Part shown: positions 1 through 9,900 of the stretch, piece after piece | How positions within the stretch are numbered: position 1 is the stretch's first letter | How the letters are laid out: every line of letters begins with the position of its first letter | NCBI GenBank assembly: GCA_016617855.1 | Contig: JAECUM010009321.1 | Span: 1 to 64,000, forward strand | Reading direction: 5' to 3' | DNA: 64,000 nt | Source: Megalonaias nervosa | Taxonomy: Eukaryota; Mollusca; Bivalvia; Unionida; Unionidae | Program-made: the position numbers and the translations under genes | Notes under the pieces: generated by a model | Database searches by the model: none | Told to the model about the DNA's origin: nothing | Seen by the model: the letters and a program-made list of their open reading frames with translations, nothing else

Positions 1-840
1 CAATCGCAACTCCACACCCCAGAGGATATGTACACCGAAAAGAAAAGATGTACATACCCACACCACAGAGGACATGTACACCGAAAAGATGTACATTGCC
101 ACACAAACACAAATATACACTGCCATCTGCCAACACGAAAAGATTAATAACTTGCCAATTCGAAAAGATATAAATAACTACACCTTTTGCCTGACAAACA
201 TCAAAGCAAGGGGCAGTCCAAGTCGCACTACTTGCTGCCCCATAAAACCCTCCCCCTCCCCCGACACGCATAGATATCTCGGACAAGCATTGCATTCACC
301 GCCAACAATAACATACCTCTGTCAGTGTACGCCAATAACAAGGCAAGTGGCACCGCAGGCAGGCCTACCTGCTGCCACACAAACCCCTATACCCCGGACA
401 AGCATTGCGCAGACCGGACAAACATCCCAGGCCTCGGACAAGCATACGTACTACTGTCACAGGGTCCGGACAAGCTCTTCTTGCAAAGAACAGGCGTGCT
501 GAAAATATCAAAGGCAAGTGGCAGTCCAGGCTGGCATGCCTGCTGCCACACAAACCCCTTTCCCCACCGGACAAGCTTAGCATCCCTTGCACGGACAAAC
601 ACAAAGGCAAGGTACAGTCCAAGTAGCTCCACCTTCTGCACCACAAAACCCGACCGGACAAACACTGCGCGTCTATATCGAGTTGCAATTACGCCTCGCA
701 AGAAGGAGATATTGCAGTACCCAGCTCATATAGATAACAAACCCTCTCCTTACACCTCCCACAAGACAAGCGGACGGGTACTAAACGGGTGCTAGGTAAA
801 ACATACTAGCATACACCCGGGTGAGATCCTTATAGTCGCA
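1..840. repeat. Imperfect repeat block with CGGACAAGC motifs
   Basis: Four diverged units begin near 202, 340, 510 and 603. Each has a GGCAAG...CAGTCCA start, a pyrimidine-rich CTGCTGCC(A)CACAAA(A)CCC segment and then CGGACAAGC. The motif CGGACAA(G/A) recurs near 272, 395, 414, 435, 466, 569, 592 and 655. Open frames on both strands here reflect composition and repetition, not a recognisable protein. Confidence 0.55.
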
Positions 841-1687
841 AGACCGTGCTGACTTAACAGATTCCTCACTAACAACCCCGTCAAGGTGATAAATGTGGGA
901 GTTGAGAGAGAGGGCCCCAAATATCACATAACCAAGGGTCTTCAAATTGGTTCATGAAGATCCGACACAAACCTAGCATGATCTTTCTGACCACCCGCTC
1001 GTCTACAACAAAACCTTACCAATCAAAATTTTCAATTACGGATAATCATAACGGAAGGGCTAACCTCCCTCCAGATTGGGGAAGAATTTCGGAAAAACGG
1101 ACAAGTACACTATGTACATAAAATTCCAATTATATTTATTACCTGTCCCCCCAAATTAATAACCCTACAAATGCTCCACTAATTGAACGCGTGGCTTACA
1201 CAACATTGGTATAAGGATGTCCATTAGCACAACTGGACTAGATGTGACACTAAAACCAACCATGCCGTTGGGTTGGTGCGCAGGTTGGTTGGTCTTGGTG
1301 GGCCTTGTTGGCTGTTCCGGGGGCCGTTTTGTGGCGGTTTGCGCGGCTCCTTCTCGGGTTCTGTCTCCTCCTTTCCTCGCCAGCTGTGTGGATGTGGACT
1401 GAATGTCAAAGGTCAGAGGTCAATCGGAAAAGCTATAACAAAAGCCCAGCAAGGGGCTAAGTGCCTCTCTAGGGGAGCAATGTCGCCCAGCCTAGGGCGG
1501 CATCCAGCCGTGGCCGAGTGCCTCCCTTCAGAGGTTATGCCCAGCCTTGGGCCTGGAGTGCCCCAATCGGGGCCTCTGGTCCAGCCCTGGACCTACAGTC
1601 GTAAAACACATAGTGCATAAACGACTATAATCCCTCAAGTTCAAGTTCAGTCTGGCTACCCACGTTGACTAGTCAACACCTCTCAAG
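841..1687. other. Unassigned GC-richer stretch before first charged ORF
   Basis: No recognised gene. It holds C/G-rich blocks (1300-1600) with repeated AGCC(C)AGC(C)(T)(T)GG motifs and, at 1664-1677, a perfect 14-nt palindrome (GTTGACTAGTCAAC) 10 nt before an ATG. This could be an untranslated leader of the element to its right, but that is inference. Confidence 0.3.
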
Positions 1688-2261
1688 ATGGAAGTATTTA
1701 ACCAATTAAAAGACAGTTGGTATTGGATGATGGATGGATCATACATACTGGATAGGCTTGAAAAGGAATGGAGGTTCCCAGGCAGCCAAGACTTGGTGAC
1801 GAGACTGAAAGTAGCCAGTTTTGACTTACAAGAGATGATAGTGGAGGAAGCGGAGAGGTTGAGAGGTTTCATACAACTAAAATATGTAAGAGTGGGACCT
1901 TTGAAACAAGTGATTGATATTGTTATAGAAGTGAGATGTTATTTGGAAGACATTCCATTTAACCGAGTGGCCTTCTGTCAAAAAAGGCTTAGACGGATTA
2001 AAGAAAGAAGAAGAGATTATGAAAAAGGCAATGGGAGAAGAGGTGAAGAAAATAAAAGAGATATGGACAAAAGAGAGAAAGGAGAAGGAAAACCAAAAAA
2101 AGAAAGAGGACTTTGGCAGACTGAATAAGAACTGGATGAAAATACAGCAAAAATTTAGAGCTATGGGACATCCAGACTGGATACCAGAAGAAGAAAAGAA
2201 AAAGACGAAGAAAGGAATAATTGGAAAATTAAGAAGCTGGTGGAAGAACTGGAGACAATAG
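1688..2261 (+). CDS. Unknown Lys/Glu-rich ORF, frame-broken
   Basis: ATG at 1688 opens a 146-codon frame. The first ~100 residues look like ordinary helical protein (MEVFNQLKDSWYWMMDGSYI ...); the last part is extremely basic. A second frame overlapping from about 2010 runs to TAG at 2261 and ends KLRSWWKNWRQ. The second frame looks like the natural continuation (Lys/Glu-rich, then a Trp-rich tail), so a one-base shift or programmed frameshift near 2000-2018 is likely. I recognise no family. A shorter relative lies at 2733-3105. It may be an ORF of an unknown mobile element or a lineage-specific gene. Confidence 0.35.
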
Positions 2262-2411
2262 AAGCAAAAAACCAAAGGCCCTTTTCATGGCCACTCCATT
2301 GCCTCGAAAAGATTTATTCTTTCTTGCCTAAAAAAAAAAATTAAAAACCTACTCTACTAAAACACGAACGCGACTAATTCGTGTTTGTATAAAGAAATGA
2401 CACAGGTGGCA

Positions 2412-2700
2412 TGACGTCACAGTACTACATTGCTACATTGTTGCCAATGTCCAGTACCGTGACGTCATCCTACTTGTTCCATTCCTCTTGTCGCTATACA
2501 GTCCCAGCGTGTGCTAATACAAAATTCCCATTGTCGCTATACAGTCCCAGGCTGGGTCTGTAATGTATTTTCCCATTGTCGCTATATCGTCCGAGGCTGT
2601 GGTTTTGACCCCAAAAATCGTGTCGCCATATCGTCCCGGGCGGGTGGGGGGTGGGGTGGGGGTCCGTAATGTATTTTCCCATTATCGCTATATCGTCAAA
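2412..2700. repeat. Spacer with two CRE palindromes and 5 TCGCTATA repeats
   Basis: TGACGTCA occurs at 2412-2419 and 2460-2467. Five variants of a TTGTCGCTATAYMGTCC motif follow, near 2488, 2531, 2576, 2619 and 2680, at roughly 43-60 bp spacing. TGACGTCA is the consensus CREB/ATF site. The array sits directly upstream of the second charged ORF, as a promoter would. Confidence 0.45.
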
Positions 2701-2732
2701 CTACATTACTCGCCATTCTACACAGAATACAA

Positions 2733-3105
2733 AATGGCGAGTAACATGGAGAGGACGATACGATTGCAGGAGGTAGTAGACACACTAGGTATGGTGGAGG
2801 AGACGCTAGCTAGAATGAAGTTTGGGGCTTATAGTCCTCATAGACTAAGTATGGAGATTAACAATTTAAAGAAAGGGAAGGAAATCTTAAATGAGATGAT
2901 TTGAATAGAAAAGGAAGATATATAAGACAAACAGAGGATGAGATAATGGAATGAAAAAATTGAAAAGGAAGAAGAAAATGAAAAGAGGAAGAAACAGAAA
3001 GAGGAGGAGAAGGAAAAAAAGGAAGAAAAGAATGAGAAGAAGACAAAAAGTATAGGACAAATGATAAGAAGTTGGTAGAGGAAAAGAAGAAATTAGAAGA
3101 AGACA
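2733..3105 (+). pseudogene. Degenerate second copy of the Lys/Glu-rich ORF
   Basis: ATG at 2733 opens a 57-codon frame (MASNMERTIRLQEVVDTLGM ... NNLKKGKEILNEMI) that stops at 2904. After the stop the sequence stays Lys/Glu-rich in another frame and reaches KTKSIGQMIRSW, which parallels KTKKGIIGKLRSWW of the first copy. Both copies are followed by the same tail (CATTGCCTCGAAAAGAT, then CTTTCTTGCCTAAAA; 2298-2332 and 3147-3178). It is therefore a tandem relative, shortened and with stops. Confidence 0.45.
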
Positions 3106-3319
3106 AAGAAGAAGAAAACCAAAACCCTTTTCAGTGCCACTTCATTGCCTCGAAAAGATATACTCTTTCTTGCCTAAAATGTTTTTTAGTCTGTTGTATA
3201 ATTTAGGTATGATAGATTGATGTTCATCAATCTATGGTTGTGTTGTATATATCTATGTCTCTAACCATGTTTCTATGTCTCTATTGTGTTTGTCCCTCCC
3301 TATCGTAGCCGCGCATATT

Positions 3320-3500
3320 CAGGTCAGCCACTTGCAACATTGTTGCCAGTACCGTGACGTCACCCCACCTGTTCCATTCCTATTGTCCATATATAGTCCC
3401 AACCTTTTGTCCCTATGAATTTTGTCCCTATATCGTCCCAGGGGGGTCTTGTAATGTATTTTCACATTGTCCCTATAAATCTTGTCCCTGTATCGTGTTA
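3320..3500. repeat. Second spacer: CRE palindrome and TTGTCCCTATA repeats
   Basis: TTGTTGCCAGTACCGTGACGTCA (palindrome at 3355-3362) and then CTGTTCCATTCCT repeat the order seen at 2440-2490. Five variants of TTGTCCCTATATCGTCCC lie at about 3389, 3406, 3420, 3465 and 3481. It is a paralogous spacer following the second charged ORF copy. Confidence 0.45.
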
Positions 3501-3544
3501 TTAATTATTCGAAAGACTAACTATCTGACAAATTTTGTCTCCTA

Positions 3545-3903
3545 ACGCATCTAGATCAAAACTTAACTAACTGTACACGCACAATATTATTCTAAACGAT
3601 TTTTTTTTATAAAAAAAAAAAAAAAGAAAATAACTTTTTCATGTCTTTGTTCAAAAAATCTGATACCTCCATCCGAAAAATATGATATTTTGATGCAAAC
3701 CTAATTTGAACTTAGAAATACGAAAACTGTGATTTTTCAGTTCTGTTCATCACCATCCCACACAGCTAATGTAACTTTTCTTTTCCCCAACTACGATGAC
3801 ACTATAGGCTGGTAAGCTTAGTTTCAATTTTGTATTGGTCTATCTTAGGCCGGAGGTAAATTTACGTGGGTAAATGTCAGTATGACACGTACATGCATTA
3901 AAG
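3545..3903 (+). promoter_or_regulatory. DCTN3 5' flank / putative promoter
   Basis: AT-rich flank between the left repeat block and the DCTN3 start. It holds an A/T homopolymer stretch near 3600-3625 and an inverted CCAAT core (ATTGG) near 3834. I see no TATA box at a convincing position, and the transcription start cannot be set from sequence alone. Confidence 0.35.
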
Positions 3904-3999
3904 ATGGCAGACGATCATTTGGATGCATTGGAGAGACGGCTAGAAAATCTTGAGAAAACAGTATTTGGTGGAGCTGATAAGGATGCATATTATCCAAAG
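3904..3999 (+). CDS. DCTN3: DCTN3 exon 1 (start codon; GC donor)
   Basis: Encodes 32 residues starting MADDHLDALERRLENLEK and ending in YYPK. The reading frame stays open until TGA soon after. The donor is AAG|GCATGC at 4000, phase 0, which joins exon 2 (CVDTLTNIQ) in frame. The earlier GT at 3961 is also phase 0 but would delete the conserved VFG segment (human VYG). Confidence 0.85.
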
Positions 4000-6900
4000 G
4001 CATGCATTACAGCCTCGTTCAATCGAAATACGAGATGATTTGGGAAAATGTTAATTGAGATAGGTCTTCAAATGGTTGTAATGTGTTTTCGAGGACTAAA
4101 TTGAATAATATTCACATAATTAGTAAATTTGGTTAGATGTGGTATGACATGTTTGAGAAACTGAATTATAAATCATACAGTTGTGACATTTTTGTCTACC
4201 AATTAACAAATTTCAAATGTGAGTATGGATGTAGGTCATTGCAAAGTGCATTGTACCCTTGCTAAGAATGACTATAATCAAGTTTGACAATTAAGACCTC
4301 CTCACTGATATTTATATTATTTGGGTCGACCTCTTAAAAGTTTTGGCTTTAGTTCCCCGATCAGTCGACATGCTACAAAATGCCGTTTATTTTGGAAGCT
4401 AGACGCCGACCCAAACATCAGGGTGGACGTTTTTCATTGTAGGATATACTCCAGTGAAAATAAAGAAGTTATTCAGGCAATTTAATTTTGCTATGTTCAT
4501 GAAAAGAATTAGAATTAAACAGGATGAGATACTTTTTTTCTCGCATAGTCCTCCAGTGATGGAGAACTTGATTGAAAATTTTTAAAGCTGTTCCCAATTT
4601 TAGTTTGTATCATTTGAGTGGAAATTAATGTTAGAAGATAACCAAAATTGAAGGTATTAGTATATGTAGGTCTGTATAACAGATATGTTAGCAAGTCACC
4701 ATTTGCTTCAACCTTAGGCCAGTCATTGAAATTCACTATGTGGAGCTCTCTAAACAATTGATGTATTGCCTGGCCTCAAATTCATTCACCTTAGTATTCT
4801 TCTGATGATAATTGATATGAAAAAGGCCTTAGTCCTGTCTGCATTTATAGTACAATACAGTTCATGCAACATTTCATTTTTTCATGCATCATGGTTGGAG
4901 TAGAGAGATCAAGGAAAGGATTAAGAAAAGTCCCTCTATCAACCCGTTCTACTTCCTGATGGATTTGTGTGATTTCTCCCACAGAATAGCTCTGTTGCAC
5001 CATGCATTATTGTAGAGTTGATCTGATTACCACCATGGAGTGGACATGATGGTGATAAAGTGGGCATGAGTTAGTGTTTATGACCCCAGCAAGCATGTGC
5101 TAGACAACAAAAGCTTGGTGAAAGTATAGTTCATTGTGTAGTAAATATCTTGTTAGTGAATGTATTAATTCCATCAGATAGGGAGGAGGGGTAGTTTTGG
5201 AGCAGTAAAAATTGGAGCTAAACTATTAGGGTTCTCTGGAACACCAAAATCAGTATATTGCAGAAGCTGAGTCCTTGGTTAGTTTGTCTGAGAAATTCTT
5301 TTTTAATTGATCCATTTTTGCAAAGCCGGTATCAGTCATGTAGTGTGCAGGCTATCAAATGAAGTTCAAGTGACTGTAATGGGATTCAGTGAAGCTACAT
5401 ATGTTAGAGCTTAGCAGACAAGGAGATTAAGATGTATTTCAATCGATTTTTGGTTCCTAATGATCATTCTGATTGAAAGACTAATTACATGTGCATGTGA
5501 TTTGAGACCTCTGTTTGATAAAAATTACTCAGCACAGGTATAATCCATCATATTATGAATCCTTACATAATGCTTGGAATACATGCATTTTTTATTGTTT
5601 ACCATATTTAGAAGAATAGTGCAAAGATTTTGAGACTTACTTTTTTGTTGGAAGAATATGAACGTTTATGTTAATCATAAATCATCATAAAGTCAGCTGT
5701 TTTTCAGTGTCTTGTGCAGAGATATACATTTGTTTTGCAGTGATTATCATGTGTTCATTTTTGATGGCAGCTTTACTTAAATTTCTTTCTTGCCAGCCTC
5801 AGTGCTGCAGATGAGCATGATTCTTGTGAGACCAACTACAAAAAATTAGTAGATGCATCTACTTTTGATAAAGAAAATTGAATATTAAAAAGACTGAAAG
5901 ATTCATGGAATGAATCATAGAAAAGGACGTTCTCATGAGCTGAGAAAGCAGAAAAAAACAAGCAACATTTATAGCTCTATGCACATGGTGGCATGAATGT
6001 GTAAGAAAAGCTGCAATGACAACCCAAGGAACATTAGCACCAGAACTTAAAGATTTTGATCTAAAATCTGCTGTGGAGAATGTTAAGTTTGTTTAAGAAA
6101 AAAGCAAATTTAGTACGCTCTGTATCTTAAAGAAGAAGAAAAAAAGTTAATGGAATATCATTGTTTCTTTCTTCTTTGCATGTCTCTGAAACTTTATTGA
6201 TCTGAAATGGAATTAAGCTAATTAAATAAAAAATATAGAAACAAAAGTAATCTCTTCCTTTATTCCTTCTAGATACACATAAAATGGCAAGGTAAAGCAT
6301 TGAGAATTGTTATAATTGCAAAATCACAATCACAATTATAAAGAAAAATAAATGTGTGGTTCTATTTAAATTGAAAAAATTTTAGGATAGGTAGGAAAAT
6401 TTCTGGTTTTTTGTTGTTGCTGTCTGGACCAATTGAAATAAATCATTAAGATGAAAACAAGCATCTTTTTGCATCATGAGTTTAGCTTGAATCAGTTATA
6501 ACCCGTTGTTGATTTTTAAGAAAAATATCTCAGAAGTCTCTCCCCCACCCCACCCCCTCCTCCAAATAAAAATGTAGGGAGGAAAAAATAGTGCAGATGG
6601 GTAGCCAGAACCACATGACTGCTTGTTTTCACTAAAACAGTACAGTGTATAAAAGATAGATAAAACAGTCAGGGATATCTGACTAGTTTTTAAAAAATCA
6701 TTTGTTATGTCTATTTAGTTTGTATTGTGTGTTGACCATTTTCCATGATTGAAGATAGAGTTTTAGTGCTCACCTAATATTTTTCATGTTGGTAAGTTAT
6801 AAATGGATGTTTACTTTGGTTTGAGTTCAAAACCTAGCCTTGATTATGACCTTAGAAGGTTCTAGCAACAAACTGGTTTGTTTGGGGTGATTTTCCATTA

Positions 6901-9900
6901 AAATGATTGAGTATTTTCAAAAAAATGTTAATGCAACGTAAGTAAAGTGGGGATGTGTATAAGGTTGAGATCAACACGATTATTCTTTCCTCCTTTAGTT
7001 TCAGTCTGTAAAAGTATTTACTGTTATGTTCAGATATAATTTGAGAGGAATCATTTATTTTAAAAATAGTCATCGGAATTAGAAAGTACTCATTAACAGA
7101 GGTCTTGGAAACATTTAATTACATGTATTTGGATGCCAGTTTTTTATCAGGGACACAGAAAATCACTTGCACAGGAGTCCTCTGAACACAAGCAATAGCT
7201 GGGTGACAAATTCAAAGGCTTGCCAGTCCTGCCTCAACCACCTGCTGAGAGGGAAAATGTATTGATCAATTGATCATTTTAGCTGTGCTGATATTTACAA
7301 TGAGAGAATTCAGTGGCTGAAAGACCCCCAGATGTGCATGTTGTCATTATAAGAGTAAATCAAAAGAACATGATGCAGTAGCTGGGTGGCAAGTTTAGAG
7401 ACTTAGACTAGTTGTTGAGTGGTGGGAAAATGTGCTGATATTAACATTGACTGAATTCATAGGCAGAAAGACCCAGAGATGTACATGTGGTCATTATAAG
7501 AGTACATCAAATGAACAACTTTAGCTTTCGTTCTTGTGTTGGTTTCCGAGTGTACCCAAATAGTGCATGTGACCTCGAAATCAAGACATGTTGAGACTTA
7601 GACAAAATGCCATTTGCAAAGTTGGGTATGTATTTTGGGGTTAAACGGCAAATTGACCAAGATTTTAATGAGATTCATAAGAGTGCTGAAGTTGCTAGAA
7701 CTGATAGTTGGGATGGAATAGCAGCCAAGCGTAAGAAAGTGTGTAATGCCTGGCTTAGTGTTTGGAATTAGACTTTTCCTTCGATTGAAAAAATTCAGTC
7801 TCACTCTGATGAACAAACAAAAGATATATGTTGGTGGTAGAAAATTAAACCACTGGCAGCTCTTGGTTTTTCTCATCTGGACATTTAGCCGCTTCAGGTA
7901 TGCTCAGTATGCTTCTGGGAGGGGACTTCTACTTTTGCTGGTGGGACTCTAGTCCTACAACGTAAGACACATCACCCCGATATTTTTTTTGGGTGGGTGA
8001 TGGGTCTTACTGCCTAACTAATGGCGCTGTGTAGCTTGTTTTAATGTCAACTAACAGTGTAATGAAAGTGAAATTTTCAGAAATATCACACACAACTGGC
8101 AACCAAGAACGAAGCTTTTCTACAAAGTAAAGTTATAATGTTTTTGTCAGACTTTACTTACCCTGATGTCTTTTCTCTAATAAATTCAGATTCTCACAAA
8201 AGAAATGGACCTGTTTTCAAGTGTTGTTGGCCTACATTTCAGTTAGCTGGAAAGCGATGAAAGCCGGGAATGCCGAAATCGGGTTAAGTTGAAATATTAT
8301 TCTTTAACGAAACGAATAAAAATATATTATGCCTATTGGAACTGTAAGCAACGTTTCGTTTCGTTTAAGAAAGGTATCCCCCCCACATGAACCTACTTGA
8401 ATATACTTTGGCGTACCTCGACTACCGTTGCATTGCAACAAATTAAAATGTATGTCAACGGAACAAGAAAATGCGTCCATTTGCTAGTGTCATATTTTGA
8501 TTCCACCAGGATAAAGACAGCACAGTAAGTATATTAGTTACACATAAATTAGTGGAAGAGTGTCGATATAAGCTGCCAAGTGTGTGAGATATTCCTGGAA
8601 CTTTGACTACTTGTTCTGATGTCAACCAACATCAGAACAGGCTATGTAAGGCCATTATTTGGGTAGTAAGACATAGCACTTAAACAAAAACAATATGTGC
8701 TATGTCTTACATTGTAGGACTAGTGGGACTCCATTTTTTACCAAAACAGGGGTCCTGGACTCCTTGTTTTAAAATCCTAGCGAGACCTCTGATTAACTTT
8801 TGGATTAAGACACTATTTTGTGATTATTGTGGACTCATTCAAAGACATTCTGGATCATATCACTGCAGTACATCAAGACTGGTACAATGTATATTGGCAC
8901 ATTCAAGACTATTGTTTATATTAGCACTTTCAAGATTGGAATTCATTTGGAACACCACTGGAATTCATTTGGAACACTATATTTTTGGACTTGTGACAGA
9001 CCTTTTATAATTATTGGGGATTTTATTTCACGAAATTTGGGATTTATTTCACAATAATGTAAGTTCCTTTTATGGTTTCACTTTGTTCAGTTATACTAAA
9101 AATTTTTCAATTATACTAAATTTTATTTCATTTTGCTTTTTATGTTTCTTTAATACCATAGAGATGTAACACAGTACAGTAGCTTATATAACTATACATC
9201 TTTCTTATAAATCAATAAACTAAATAAATCAGATATTAACTTGACATTAAAGAGATTTTTTGGGGATGGTAAGTTCTGATGATCTTGAATGTTGCATAAT
9301 TTTATGCCAAAACAAGTAACTGCAAGTGAACAAACTGTAATTTAATGGTGTGAGCTGGTTTTTGTTTGTTGAAAAATAAAATTTGAAAATCATTGCTTGA
9401 AACTTATTTATCACAGAGAGAGAATGGGATTAGACTTGGAATTGTTACAATTTTTCCACATCATTATTCATTTCAGCAATAAATCTAATTCACTTTAATA
9501 CCAGACAGTTAACAAACTTACACTGTTTATTGCTGGATTATTATTGGGGCTGTTAAATATGACGCTCCAGATTTGATGGCTTTATATAATATAAATTACC
9601 TTGTTCCCAAGCTGAAAATTTGACTTCCTCCAAAAATGAAATGGTCGGTGCCTTATGGTACTCATGTAGCAGGCCTTATTGCATCAGAATCAAGCAGCCT
9701 GAAGTTAAATGTATTTAACGTCATGAAGACATGCTGTTGTTGATTGTGTCTACTGCCATTACTGCTTAAGGAGATGAGCATGTGGTTTTGCATTTCATGG
9801 GTTTTCTTTATTTATAAATAGCAGTGGTTGTTATTTGGAATATAACTCTTGTCATTGTGGAAGATTACTTTTCCATTGTAACAATTTAGAGGATTACTTT

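Noticed and set aside
74..795. Overlapping frames on both strands at the left edge
   Set aside because: Low-complexity Pro/Thr/Cys-rich translations of a diverged repeat; no family motifs.
3961..3966. GT donor for DCTN3 exon 1
   Set aside because: Phase fits, but it would remove the conserved VFG segment and shorten the protein by 13 residues compared with the family.
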